Shown here piece by piece: positions 18,266 to 27,381 of a DNA stretch of 64,000 nucleotides. Each line of letters starts with the position of its first letter. Position 1 is the first letter of the stretch. Source of the DNA: Robertmurraya kyonggiensis (GTDB taxonomy: Bacteria; Bacillota; Bacilli; Bacillales; Cytobacillaceae); contig NZ_SWBM01000001.1 of the NCBI RefSeq assembly GCF_005116465.1, forward strand, positions 1,550,001 to 1,614,000, in the 5' to 3' direction. Both the position numbers and the translations under genes were made by a program. Below the pieces are notes generated by a model, which did no database searches, was not told the origin of the DNA, and was given only the letters and a program-made list of their open reading frames with translations.

Positions 18266-18304
18266 GAGGGGAACAAAATAACCTCGGTTATCTTATTCCC
18301 ACTC
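18266..18304. terminator. Bidirectional terminator between DUF3006 and tarD
   Basis: A long imperfect stem with the inner part ATAACC/GGTTAT and outer GAGGGGAA/TTCCCACTC has T-rich flanks on both strands, so it can end both convergent transcripts. Confidence 0.7.
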
Positions 18305-18313
18305 TTGTTTTTA

Positions 18314-19480
18314 TTAATTGGCCAATGTCCTTAATAACTTAATCAAATCTGACTTTGCCTCAAACCCTACTCCTGGAACATCTGGTAATCCTACATATCC
18401 ATCTTCAATTGGATATCCATCTGCAAAGCCACCAAATGGCGGGAACACACCTGGATATGATTCATTCCCACCAAGGCCAAGACCAGCTGCTATGTTTAAG
18501 GACATTTGATGTCCTCCGTGTGGAATACAACGTCGCGAGGACCAACCATATTCCTTCAACATATCTAAAATACGCATATATTCGACTAATCCATAACTTA
18601 AGGAACAATCAAATTGTAAATAGTCCCGATCAGAGCGCATACCACCATGGCGGATTAAATTTCGAGCGTCCTGCAATGAAAATAAATTTTCTCCTGTTGC
18701 CATCGGATTTTTGTAATGCTTCGCAAGCTCTGCTTGTAATTCATAATCAAGCGGATCACCCACCTCTTCATACCAGAAAAGATCATATGGCTCTATTTTT
18801 TCCGCATAACGAATGGCTGTTTCTAAATCAAATCGGCCATTTACATCTACCGCTAAAGACCTTCCGCTTGGTACTACTTCTAATACCGCTTCTATTCTAC
18901 GGAGATCTTCTTCTAGAGATGCACCACCAATTTTCATTTTTACAACATTATACCCTTGTGCTAAATAGTCCTTCATTTCTTCTTGAAGCTTTCGATAATC
19001 TTTATCCGGACTATAGTATCCACCTGCAGCATAGACAAAAACTTTGTCATCTACTTGACCTTTACGATAACGATCGGCTAAAAGTTGATAAAGTGGTTTT
19101 TCTTCGATTTTAGCAACGAGATCCCAAACAGCCATATCCAGCGTACCAACCGCTACAGACCGTTCTCCATGTCCACCTGGTTTTTCTCCTGTCATTAATA
19201 CATCCCAAATGCGATGTGGATCGAAGTTAGTGCCATCTTCATTAAGAATATCTTCTGTACTTGCTTCTTGTAATCTCGGAATAAAGCGTTCTCTTAAAAT
19301 ACCACTTGGAGCGTAACGACCGTTCGAATGGAAACCATACCCAATCACTGTTTTACCATTACGAACTACATCTGTAATAATCGCGACAACTGATGCGGTC
19401 ATTTTACTAAAATCAATATAGGCATTTCGAATATCTGAACTAATTGGTACAGCCATTTCTCTTACTTCAACAATTCTCAT
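18314..19480 (-). CDS. tarD: D(-)-tartrate dehydratase
   Basis: A 388-residue enolase-superfamily protein that closely follows the characterised D-tartrate dehydratase of Bradyrhizobium: RNAYIDFSKMTASVVAI, GEKPGGHGERSVAVGTLDMA, VFVYAAGGYY and RCIPHGGHQMSLNIAAG all fit. The KMKIGG segment supplies the catalytic lysine pair, the Asp/Glu residues in VDVNGR and YEEVGDPLD bind Mg, and HGGHQ carries the histidine. It should convert D-tartrate to oxaloacetate in the cytoplasm. ATG 19480 is preferred over 19495 (GGGAGAG six bases upstream). It is last in the long catabolic operon, 22 bases after the DASS carrier. Confidence 0.9.
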   Translation of the reverse strand: MRIVEVREMAVPISSDIRNAYIDFSKMTASVVAIITDVVRNGKTVIGYGFHSNGRYAPSGILRERFIPRLQEASTEDILNEDGTNFDPHRIWDVLMTGEKPGGHGERSVAVGTLDMAVWDLVAKIEEKPLYQLLADRYRKGQVDDKVFVYAAGGYYSPDKDYRKLQEEMKDYLAQGYNVVKMKIGGASLEEDLRRIEAVLEVVPSGRSLAVDVNGRFDLETAIRYAEKIEPYDLFWYEEVGDPLDYELQAELAKHYKNPMATGENLFSLQDARNLIRHGGMRSDRDYLQFDCSLSYGLVEYMRILDMLKEYGWSSRRCIPHGGHQMSLNIAAGLGLGGNESYPGVFPPFGGFADGYPIEDGYVGLPDVPGVGFEAKSDLIKLLRTLAN

Positions 19481-19502
19481 TTTCCACTCTCCCAAGACAA
19501 AT

Positions 19503-20966
19503 TTATAAAAGACCTAGCCATTGCCACCAAGTTAATGCCACGATAACGGTTATTCCCGTCATAATGAGCGTCATATAAAATCCTGGTAATAAAAATGTTT
19601 GTTGCTTAATTTGGCCCGTACTATGAACAAGTACATTTGGCATTGCTTCCACAACTAAAATATAACCATGTAAACACGCAAGTGCTGCACTAAACACAAT
19701 GACTAATGGATCAGTTCCTACTTGATTTGCTAATCCAATATAAATAGGAATTAACGCAACCACAGCTGTTGAAACGTTGGACATAGCCAAATGGAATAAT
19801 TGGGTTATACAAAGAATGAAGATAACCGCAATAATTGGGCTTTCCATCAAAGAGAAAATCCAGTCCGCACTCAAACTTTCCCCAAGTAATTGAGTTGCTC
19901 CCGATTCGTTTAACGCATAACCAATAGACAATGTCGCACCTAATAATAAAACTGTGTCAAAATTGATCTTCACGACGTTTGTCCAAGTTGCACAGCCTAT
20001 CGCAGGCAATGTCATCAGTGCAACACCAATTAATGCAGGAACACTAGGATGAAGTCCATGTAAAGGCTCAGTCATCCACAGTCCAACGATAAAAATGAGT
20101 ATAAGGAGGCATCTTTTTTCGCTTCTTTCCATCCTACCAAAGTCTTTTGCCCTCTCTTTCATTTGGGCCTGCACTTCTGGAAAGTTAGCCTCTTCTTTCT
20201 TTAATGGAAAAAGCTTCATGAGAAGTATCCATACAGCTGGGATTAAGAGTAGCCAAATTGGCAAGGCATAAAGGAACCATTGAAAATAAGTTATATTTAT
20301 ACCGCTAAATTCATTTAATAATTCAACCGCAAGAATGTTTCCAATCGCAGCTGTCATAACAGCGGTTCCACTCACTGTACTACCAAATGCTACCCCAAGC
20401 ATAATCATTTTCCTTAAATCGCTGTTCGGTTTTGTCTTAATCATGTCAAGCACATTTACGACAATTGGTAATAATAACGCGGTACGAACAGCAACTGCCG
20501 GGATAAAGAATGCCTGAATTTGAGGGATTATTAGAATACTAGCTAATAACCCTTTTGCATTCCCTCCCCATTTTGCTAATAGAAAGTACGTCATTCTTTT
20601 CGCTAACGGGGTTTCATTTACAGCTCGGGCTAACATCATTCCTGCAATAATTAAAAATACGGCTGGTGAAGCAAAACCACTATAAACCACATTGGTGTTA
20701 ACGACATTAAAAATGAGCAAGAAAATAATTGTTATAATAGAAGTTAATCCTAATGGAATCGGCTCAAGCGCCCATAAAACGATGGCGAATGAAACAATCC
20801 CAATCATTAATCTTGCAGATGTATGAAAACTTTCTGGTAATCCAAGATACATGCCAACAAACAGTAAAATCGCTAGCAGAACACTCAAAGCTTTTTTAGA
20901 AAATAATCCACTTGCTTTTAATTTTTCCGCTACCGTTCCATTTGAGTGAACCTTTGGAACTCCCAA
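19503..20966 (-). CDS. DASS (SLC13) family dicarboxylate transporter
   Basis: A polytopic membrane protein of 487 residues with about 12 hydrophobic segments. DASS features are ALEPIPLGLTSIITII in the N-terminal half and the conserved SNVSTAVVALIP (SNT-type motif) near the C-terminus. The family imports succinate, malate, tartrate or citrate, by Na+ or proton symport or as an antiporter; TtdT-type tartrate/succinate antiporters belong here. The start is TTG 20966 with AAGGTGA upstream. Position between the dehydrogenase and D-tartrate dehydratase genes suggests a tartrate or related C4 substrate. Confidence 0.88.
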   Translation of the reverse strand: MGVPKVHSNGTVAEKLKASGLFSKKALSVLLAILLFVGMYLGLPESFHTSARLMIGIVSFAIVLWALEPIPLGLTSIITIIFLLIFNVVNTNVVYSGFASPAVFLIIAGMMLARAVNETPLAKRMTYFLLAKWGGNAKGLLASILIIPQIQAFFIPAVAVRTALLLPIVVNVLDMIKTKPNSDLRKMIMLGVAFGSTVSGTAVMTAAIGNILAVELLNEFSGINITYFQWFLYALPIWLLLIPAVWILLMKLFPLKKEEANFPEVQAQMKERAKDFGRMERSEKRCLLILIFIVGLWMTEPLHGLHPSVPALIGVALMTLPAIGCATWTNVVKINFDTVLLLGATLSIGYALNESGATQLLGESLSADWIFSLMESPIIAVIFILCITQLFHLAMSNVSTAVVALIPIYIGLANQVGTDPLVIVFSAALACLHGYILVVEAMPNVLVHSTGQIKQQTFLLPGFYMTLIMTGITVIVALTWWQWLGLL

Positions 20967-21005
20967 CTAAGTCACCTTCTCATTTATGAAGAGATGCCGT
21001 TCTTC

Positions 21006-22064
21006 TTATAGCATCTTAATTCTTTTAATAATTTCACTCGATACTTCCTTTGTAGTGAAAGAACCTCCAATATCAGGGGTCTTAAATCCATCTGCTACAA
21101 CTTCTTCGATAATATTTAATAGTTTTGTACCTAACTCTAGTTCTCCAAAATGATCCAACATCATTTTCCCTGTCCAGATTTGACCAATTGGGTTAGCGAT
21201 CCCTTTCCCAAAAATATCTGGAGCAGAACCATGGACTGGTTCAAACATTGAAGGATATTTTCCATTCAAATTAATGTTGGCCGCTGGTGCAATTCCGATA
21301 CTTCCCATAACAGCTGCACCCAAATCCGTTAAAATATCGCCAAATAGATTACTAGCTACAATAACATCAAACGTGTGAGGCTTTGATACGAAAAAGGCAG
21401 AAAGGGCATCGATATGAATAGATTGTGTATCTACCTCCGGATAACGCTCTGTCATAGAATGGAATACTTCATCCCAAAATGGCATAGAATGAAAAATCCC
21501 ATTCGACTTCGTAGCACTCGTTAGATGCCGTCTTCTTTGCATCGCGTATTGAAATGCATATTCCATCACTCTTTCTGTTCCTTTACGAGTAAAAATTGCA
21601 TTTTGAATCGCAATTTCATCCGGTCCTTTATGAATCCTACCTCCAACTTCACTATACTCCCCTTCACTATTTTCTCGGACGACAACAAATTCAAACTCAC
21701 TCGGATTTGCTAAAGGTGAAGATACACCTTTTACTAGCTTGGCGGGTCTAATATTGATAACCTGCTCAAACTCACGACGAATGGGAAGTAATAACCCCCA
21801 GAGTGATACATGGTCTGCAACTAGTTTAGGATTTCCCACAGCACCTAAAAAAATTGCATCGTGATTCTTCAACTTTTCTATACCATCATCGTCCATCATT
21901 TTTCCGTGCTCTATGTAGTACTCACAGCTGTATGGATACCATTCATATTGGAATTTAAGCCCTCCATGAACTTCAGCAATAGCCGTTAGGACATCTACTG
22001 CTTCAGGCATAATTTCCTTCCCGACTCCATCTCCTGGAACAACTGCCAAATTGATTGTAATCAT
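21006..22064 (-). CDS. Tartrate/D-malate dehydrogenase-type oxidative decarboxylase
   Basis: A 352-residue member of the isopropylmalate/isocitrate dehydrogenase family, tartrate dehydrogenase (TtuC/DmlA) branch. Marks are VPGDGVGKEIMPEA, ENSEGEYSEVGGRIH (the substrate loop of tartrate dehydrogenases), the metal Asp region VASNLFGDILTDLG, and FEPVHGSAPDIFGKGIANP. It would oxidise tartrate to oxaloglycolate or D-malate to pyruvate with NAD+ and a divalent metal. ATG 22064 overlaps the stop of the MFS gene (ATGA) and follows GGAGGA; the longer frame is not credible. True substrate may also be a substituted malate. Confidence 0.9.
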   Translation of the reverse strand: MITINLAVVPGDGVGKEIMPEAVDVLTAIAEVHGGLKFQYEWYPYSCEYYIEHGKMMDDDGIEKLKNHDAIFLGAVGNPKLVADHVSLWGLLLPIRREFEQVINIRPAKLVKGVSSPLANPSEFEFVVVRENSEGEYSEVGGRIHKGPDEIAIQNAIFTRKGTERVMEYAFQYAMQRRRHLTSATKSNGIFHSMPFWDEVFHSMTERYPEVDTQSIHIDALSAFFVSKPHTFDVIVASNLFGDILTDLGAAVMGSIGIAPAANINLNGKYPSMFEPVHGSAPDIFGKGIANPIGQIWTGKMMLDHFGELELGTKLLNIIEEVVADGFKTPDIGGSFTTKEVSSEIIKRIKML

Positions 22065-23278
22065 TTTACTTCCTCCTTCACAATTGTTTTCTTTTTTCTC
22101 GCAACAGTCATAAATAAAAGCCCTGAAATAGCTGGTAAAATAACCGATATGGCAACTACCCCGAACCATCCAAATTGACTCCAAACTCCTCCTACAGCTG
22201 TACCACCAATCGTGGTTCCCATATAATAGCTAAATAAATAGAAACTTGTCGCACCACTTTTATGATGAGTGGCTGTTGTACCAACCCATGCCGACACTAA
22301 AGAGTGCACAATAAAGAATCCGAGACATACCAGTGATAAGCCACATACAACGTAGACTAATTGTGAAATAGACGTAATGACCGTGCCCACTAACATAATC
22401 AAAAGTCCAAACATAATGATGGTAACTAGGCTATTACGTGTTGATAATCTCCCAGCTAAAGGAGAACCAATGACCCCGAAAAAGTAAGTCATATATAATA
22501 AGGAAATGATTTGAATTGAAAGGTTAAAAGGCTCTCTTTCTAAGTAAAAGGGTAAATACGTCCAAACGGCAGAAAAGGCTACCTGTAGCATTAACCCAAA
22601 AAGAAAAGCAAATGCTAGTTTCGGATTTTTTAAATGAACTGCCATTCCCGCTATATCTTGTTTATAGCTACGATTATGCCGTTTAAAAAACTTTGATTTT
22701 GGTAGCATCCATAAACAGAGGAAGCTGACGATTAATCCAAATACCCCGAGTGTATAAAACCCTGCCTGCCAACTAAAAGCATCAGCAAAATGTCCACTTA
22801 AGACTCTCCCAAACATCCCCCCTAATGCATTACTCGCAATATAAAAGGAAACAGCTAATCCTTGCGCTTGAATCGAAATTTCTTCACTAATATAGGCAAT
22901 CGCAACAGCTGGAAGTCCTGCGATCGTCACCCCTGTAATAAATCGCCATATTAAAATCCACCAGAAATACGGGACAAGTGGAATGACGAAAAGAGGAATA
23001 ATTGATAAAATGAGGGTCCACTTTAGAATTACAAGCCTGCCAATTCGATCCGATAGAAATCCAAAGAATAACAGCGCAAAAACTAATGAAAAGGTCGTCA
23101 ACGAAATCGCTAAACTAGCAACAGTCGGCGATATTTGGAATTCTCTCGTAAACAAGGGTAACAACGGCTGGGTGACATATAAATTAGCAAAGTTCAGCGT
23201 CGAAGCAAGCGTTAACCCAATCGTTATTTTCCAGAAGTTTGAATTATTCATTTCATAAGACAGTAATTGTTGATTCAT
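22061..23278 (-). CDS. MFS transporter (YnfM/YgaY-like)
   Basis: A 405-residue, 12-helix major facilitator carrier. The signature SDRIGR between helices 2 and 3 is present, and the N-terminal NFANLYVTQPLLPLF is typical of the YnfM/arabinose-efflux-like drug:H+ branch. The start ATG 23278 has GGAG nine bases upstream; the 25 extra residues of the longer frame are rejected. It sits in the operon between the fumarase-type beta subunit and the dehydrogenase, with ATGA overlap downstream. Direction and substrate are unknown; import or overflow export of an organic acid would fit the context. Confidence 0.88.
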   Translation of the reverse strand: MNQQLLSYEMNNSNFWKITIGLTLASTLNFANLYVTQPLLPLFTREFQISPTVASLAISLTTFSLVFALLFFGFLSDRIGRLVILKWTLILSIIPLFVIPLVPYFWWILIWRFITGVTIAGLPAVAIAYISEEISIQAQGLAVSFYIASNALGGMFGRVLSGHFADAFSWQAGFYTLGVFGLIVSFLCLWMLPKSKFFKRHNRSYKQDIAGMAVHLKNPKLAFAFLFGLMLQVAFSAVWTYLPFYLEREPFNLSIQIISLLYMTYFFGVIGSPLAGRLSTRNSLVTIIMFGLLIMLVGTVITSISQLVYVVCGLSLVCLGFFIVHSLVSAWVGTTATHHKSGATSFYLFSYYMGTTIGGTAVGGVWSQFGWFGVVAISVILPAISGLLFMTVARKKKTIVKEEVK

Positions 23279-23294
23279 AACAGAAACTCCATTC

Positions 23295-23846
23295 TTAAAT
23301 CTGTCTATACTTTTCAACACCTTCACGATACAAGTCATTTCCGTGCACATCATTTATGACAATGACTGGAAAATTTTCAATCGTAAGCTTTCGAATGGCT
23401 TCTGTTCCTAAATCCTCATACGCAATCATTTCAACTGCTTTAATGGAGCGGGCAATTAATGCAGCAGATCCACCAATGGCACCAAAATAGATTGCTCTAT
23501 TTTTGACAATCGACTGCTTCACTTCTTCACTCCGATAACCTTTCCCAATCATGCCTCCAAGACCTAAATCGAGCAATTTCGGTGTGTATTTGTCCATCCG
23601 ACCACTTGTTGTTGGTCCTGCCGACCCAATTACCTGCCCTGGTTTTGCTGGAGTTGGTCCTACATAATAAATTACTTGGCCTTCAATATCAAAGGGAAAA
23701 GGCTTTCCTTCTATCAGTTGATCATCCATCCTTTTATGTGCAGCATCCCTAGCAGTGTATACCGTCCCCGATAATAGAACACGCTCCCCGGCAGTTAACC
23801 CTTGAATATCTTTCTTTTGAAATGGTACTTGCAAAAAAATCGGCAC
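23295..23846 (-). CDS. Class I fumarase/tartrate dehydratase-type hydro-lyase, beta subunit
   Basis: The 183-residue beta subunit of an Fe-S hydro-lyase. Conserved pieces are the RDAAHKRM motif, YYVGPTPAKPGQVIGSAGPTT and GKGY with the downstream Ala-rich FGAIGGSAALIA. It carries the swivelling domain that completes the active site formed on the alpha subunit. GTG 23846 follows AAGGAGGG. It lies 12 bases after the alpha-subunit gene. Substrate could be fumarate, L-tartrate or mesaconate; see the alpha subunit. Confidence 0.9.
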   Translation of the reverse strand: MPIFLQVPFQKKDIQGLTAGERVLLSGTVYTARDAAHKRMDDQLIEGKPFPFDIEGQVIYYVGPTPAKPGQVIGSAGPTTSGRMDKYTPKLLDLGLGGMIGKGYRSEEVKQSIVKNRAIYFGAIGGSAALIARSIKAVEMIAYEDLGTEAIRKLTIENFPVIVINDVHGNDLYREGVEKYRQI

Positions 23847-23858
23847 ACGATCCCTCCT

Positions 23859-24701
23859 TTACAAAATTGCCTCCTTATGACGGCTAGCATGGCAATTCAA
23901 ATTAACAGCAACGGGTAATGCTGCAATATGACAAGCTTCCACTTCTATTTTTATATCTAAAGCGGTTGTTGTTCCTCCCATCCCTTGTGGACCAATTCCC
24001 AGACGATTAATATCATCCATTAACTCTGTTTCTAATTTTGCAACTGCGGGATCCGGATGACGCTTCCCAACATGTCGGAACAATGATTTTTTAGCTAAAT
24101 AAGCACATCTTTCAAAATTGCCCCCTATCCCAATTCCAACAATTAAGGGTGGACATGCATTCGGCCCAGCTACACGTACGACGTCTAAAATGTACTTTTT
24201 AATTCCTTCCAATCCATCAGACGGCTTAAGCATTTTCAAATCACTCATATTTTCAGCACCGCCGCCTTTGGCAGTCATCTTAATTTTGACTTGATTCCCT
24301 TCGACTAGTTCGATATGGACAATTCCTGGGGTATTATCATTCGTATTTTTACGATCAATCGGATTACGAATAATCGAATTTCTTAGATATCCTTTGCCAT
24401 ACCCTTTCCTTATGCCATCATTAATCGCATCATACAAACTACCACCTACAATTTGACATTCCTGGCCTAGTTCCACAATACAGACAACCGTACCAGTATC
24501 CTGACACATAGGAACTCGTAATTCAGTCGCAATATCGGCGTTTTCAATTAATTGAGCTAAAACTTCTTTTCCTGTCTCGGATTTCTCTGTTTTCAACGCA
24601 GCTTTAAAGGCATTATAGACATCTTCACCTAAATCATAATTTGCCTCTATACACATATCAGCTACTTTTTGGACGATATCGTCATAATGGATTTCTCGCA
24701 T
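23859..24701 (-). CDS. Class I fumarase/tartrate dehydratase/mesaconase-type hydro-lyase, alpha subunit
   Basis: The 280-residue alpha subunit holds the oxygen-sensitive 4Fe-4S cluster. Candidate ligand cysteines are in PMCQDTGT, NACPPLIVG and NLNCHASRH. The motifs GGGAENMSDLKMLKPSDG, GPQGMGGTTTAL and CHIAALPVAVNLNCH resemble two-subunit fumarases of archaea and Thermotogales more than E. coli TtdA as I recall it. Fumarase, L-tartrate dehydratase and mesaconase activities all occur in this family, and the catabolic operon argues for tartrate or mesaconate over the TCA cycle. ATG 24701 has AGGTGA upstream; the longer frame from 24782 is rejected. Confidence 0.88.
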   Translation of the reverse strand: MREIHYDDIVQKVADMCIEANYDLGEDVYNAFKAALKTEKSETGKEVLAQLIENADIATELRVPMCQDTGTVVCIVELGQECQIVGGSLYDAINDGIRKGYGKGYLRNSIIRNPIDRKNTNDNTPGIVHIELVEGNQVKIKMTAKGGGAENMSDLKMLKPSDGLEGIKKYILDVVRVAGPNACPPLIVGIGIGGNFERCAYLAKKSLFRHVGKRHPDPAVAKLETELMDDINRLGIGPQGMGGTTTALDIKIEVEACHIAALPVAVNLNCHASRHKEAIL

Positions 24702-24744
24702 TTGCTCACCTTCTTTACGTACTAGGTTTCGAAATTTAGAAACT

Positions 24745-26100
24745 TTAAACAATTGATAATTTATCACCTGTAAAAAGCTCATTGATACGTTCTATCAGGT
24801 CTAACTCTAAGATAGAATTTGCAAAGAATTCCCTGTTTTCAATTGGCAGTCTATTTGCTAGAATCATAAATTTATCAACCAGCTCGTTAGAAGTAACTGG
24901 GTTTTCTGGATCCCCTTTAGGATATTCTGTTTGTAACACGAGTTTCTCCTCACTACGCAAGGTGAGTTCTACTTTCGTTCCCCATTTTTCTGGGTAAACA
25001 CCTTCTACTACAGGGTCAACCCCTACTGTTACTTTCTTCATTAGCGCTCGAATTTCCTCGTCCCATAAAGTTTCTTCTGTAAATTGGTCGAGTCCCCCTT
25101 TTCCTTTTAAAAGGGCTAAAGCCGTACAAAATTGCAAACTAAATTTGGAACCGTATTGTGTTGTTGGATGAGCATTATCCGTAATATTAATTGCCGCTTG
25201 ATATGCACCTACCTTAATATGGTCAATTTCCTCTAATTGGAAAGTTCTTTCTTTTGTTAAATCGATCATTAAATCCATAGCAGGATGAGTATGACGACAA
25301 GAAGCATGGACTTTAAACGAGTTTTCTGTAATTTTGAAGACTTTACCAAGCCCGCTAGTAATCTTCGATTCATCAAATTCCTCACTCATGGCTCGAAAAA
25401 ACCCACGGCTACCTTCTAAAATCTGTGTCGCACCCGTAAATCCTTTTTCCGCTAATAGGGCACTAATGACTCCATTCATAGCTGCCTTCCCAGGGTGAAG
25501 TTGTTTTGACATTGCCCCATCCTCAATAAATTGCCAAAGACCTGCAGCTTGTGTTCCCGCACTTCCCAAAGCATGAATGGTTTGCTCTTCATTTAACTCA
25601 AGTAGTTTCGCGGCAGCCGCTGCAGAACCGAATGTTCCACATGTAGCCGTATTATGCCAGTAATAATAGTGGGAAGGAGTAACAGCTTCTCCAATTCGAT
25701 AACAAATCTCATAGCCAACTGCAACAGCTGTGATAAGGTCTTTTCCAGAACAATTTTTCCACTCTGCAATGGCAAGAGCAGCAGGGACAACCACGGTTGC
25801 GGCATGAATAACAGAGCCTTTATGGATATCATCAAGCTCCATAATATGACTTGCCGCTCCATTTACAAGAGACGCATTTAAGACCGAACTTCTCCCACCT
25901 GTTAATAAAGTTGCCTGTTCTTCTCCACCCATTTCTTGGATTAAGCTGTGAATCATCTGTATTGGTGGTTTGTCTGCTCCCGCAATGGCGGAACCAAAAT
26001 AATCAAGTATACAGAGTTTAGTAAAGGCAATCACTTCTTTCGGTAGTTCCTCATAGGTCACACTTGTTATATATTCCGCCAACTTTTTACTTAATCCCAT
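24745..26100 (-). CDS. MmgE/PrpD family protein, first copy
   Basis: A 451-residue MmgE/PrpD protein. The family contains 2-methylcitrate dehydratase and cis-aconitate decarboxylase (the itaconate-forming enzyme), as well as many members of unknown activity. Conserved segments include LDYFGSAIAG, GAASHIMELDDIH, HPGKAAMNG and the helical domain ending SCRHTHPAMD. The start ATG 26100 has GGGAGG seven bases upstream; the longer frame from 26220 would overlap the dehydrogenase gene. A second copy is encoded at 33.5-34.8 kb. Neither lies with methylcitrate synthase or methylisocitrate lyase genes, so ordinary propionate degradation is unlikely. Confidence 0.88.
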   Translation of the reverse strand: MGLSKKLAEYITSVTYEELPKEVIAFTKLCILDYFGSAIAGADKPPIQMIHSLIQEMGGEEQATLLTGGRSSVLNASLVNGAASHIMELDDIHKGSVIHAATVVVPAALAIAEWKNCSGKDLITAVAVGYEICYRIGEAVTPSHYYYWHNTATCGTFGSAAAAAKLLELNEEQTIHALGSAGTQAAGLWQFIEDGAMSKQLHPGKAAMNGVISALLAEKGFTGATQILEGSRGFFRAMSEEFDESKITSGLGKVFKITENSFKVHASCRHTHPAMDLMIDLTKERTFQLEEIDHIKVGAYQAAINITDNAHPTTQYGSKFSLQFCTALALLKGKGGLDQFTEETLWDEEIRALMKKVTVGVDPVVEGVYPEKWGTKVELTLRSEEKLVLQTEYPKGDPENPVTSNELVDKFMILANRLPIENREFFANSILELDLIERINELFTGDKLSIV

Positions 26101-26179
26101 ACTCGAACCTCCCTTATTTTGAAATTCATTATTTAACGTATAAAAGGTCCCTGCTTTTAGAAGGGACTCAGAAAAGTAT

Positions 26180-27340
26180 TTAAAAGGATCGAGGTAAGCC
26201 GAGCACATGCTGACCGACATAGCTTACAACAAGATTATTTGTAATGGGTGCAACAATGAATAGCCTAGCTTCACGGAATTTACGCTCGATGTTGTATTCT
26301 GTAGCAAATCCATATCCACCATATGTAGACATAGCTGCGTTTGCTGCCTTCCATGCCGCTTCAGATGCCAAATACTTCGCCATATTCGCTTCAGCTGCAC
26401 AGTTTTCACCAGCATCGAATAGCTCAGCCGCTTTGTCACGCATGAGTCTTGCCGCCTCAATCTCCATATAAGATTGGGCAATCGGAAATTGGACCCCTTG
26501 ATTTTGACCAATAGGACGGTTAAACACTACGCGCTCATTTGCATACTGCACAGATTTGTCGACAAAATAGTATCCATCGCCAACACTTTCGGATGCAATT
26601 AAAATACGCTCCGCATTCATTCCACTTAACACATAACGGAAGCCTTTTCCTTCTACTCCAATCAAGTTTTCAACAGGAATTTCTACATTTTCAAAAAATA
26701 CTTCAGTTGTAGCATGATTAATCATCGTATCGATCGGACGGATCGTTATATTATGTTGTTGGTCTTTCATATCTAAAAGAAATAAACTTAAGCCATCCGT
26801 TTTTTTATTCACTTGATCTTTAGGGGTCGTTCTTGCAAGTAAAAGCATTAAGTCAGAGTATTCGGCGCGGGAGGTCCAAATTTTTTGCCCATTTACAATA
26901 TAGCGATCTCCTTTGAGCTCAGCAGTTGTTTCAATGCTTGTTGTGTCACTTCCTGCAGTCGGCTCAGTAATCCCAAATGCTTGAAGTCTAAGTTCACCAG
27001 AGGCAACCTTTGGCAAATAACGTCGCTTTTGCTCTTCACTGCCATGACGAAGGACTGCCCCCATTGTGTACATTTGCGCATGTCCAGCACCAGAATTACC
27101 ACCAGAACGATTGATTTCTTCTAAAATAGCGCATGCCTCAACCATTCCAAGACCTGCTCCACCATATTCTTCTGGAATTAGTACAGATAGCCAGCCTTCT
27201 TTCGTTAATGCTTGAATAAATTCCTCAGGATAAGCATTTTTTTCATCCGTTTCTCTCCAATAAGCCTCTGGGAATTTTGTACATAGTGCTTTTACACTTT
27301 CTCTAATTAATTCTAATTCCTGTTTTGTACTAATTGCCAA
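26180..27340 (-). CDS. Acyl-CoA dehydrogenase family protein
   Basis: A 386-residue FAD-dependent acyl-CoA dehydrogenase-fold protein. The FAD/substrate motifs LQAFGITEPTAGSDTTSI and KIWTSRAEYSDL and the C-terminal STYGGYGFATEYNIERKFRE are clear. Where SCAD and MCAD have the catalytic Glu in YEGT, this protein reads FIVAPITNN, so the base must lie elsewhere or the chemistry differs. The C-terminal HVLGLPRSF form is one I associate with dehydrogenases next to itaconate genes. TTG 27340 is favoured: AGGAG is eight bases upstream, whereas GTG 27349 overlaps it. It is the third gene of the operon. Confidence 0.88.
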   Translation of the reverse strand: MAISTKQELELIRESVKALCTKFPEAYWRETDEKNAYPEEFIQALTKEGWLSVLIPEEYGGAGLGMVEACAILEEINRSGGNSGAGHAQMYTMGAVLRHGSEEQKRRYLPKVASGELRLQAFGITEPTAGSDTTSIETTAELKGDRYIVNGQKIWTSRAEYSDLMLLLARTTPKDQVNKKTDGLSLFLLDMKDQQHNITIRPIDTMINHATTEVFFENVEIPVENLIGVEGKGFRYVLSGMNAERILIASESVGDGYYFVDKSVQYANERVVFNRPIGQNQGVQFPIAQSYMEIEAARLMRDKAAELFDAGENCAAEANMAKYLASEAAWKAANAAMSTYGGYGFATEYNIERKFREARLFIVAPITNNLVVSYVGQHVLGLPRSF

Positions 27341-27381
27341 CCCACTCACTCCTATTCTCTTTTTTTCTTAATCAAATAAGA

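Noticed and set aside
18355-19113. 252-codon plus-strand frame opposite tarD
   Set aside because: It is antisense to a strongly supported enolase-superfamily gene, has no ribosome site and shows His/Leu-rich low-quality composition.
21928-21940. Seventh copy of the GntR-type operator
   Set aside because: GGATACCATTC-like bases occur inside the tartrate dehydrogenase-type coding sequence and match codons; no promoter is near and the second arm is absent.
24745-26100. Methylcitrate cycle (propionate) locus
   Set aside because: MmgE/PrpD is present, but no methylcitrate synthase, methylisocitrate lyase or PrpB homologue is in the window; CitE-like protein is a CoA-ester lyase.
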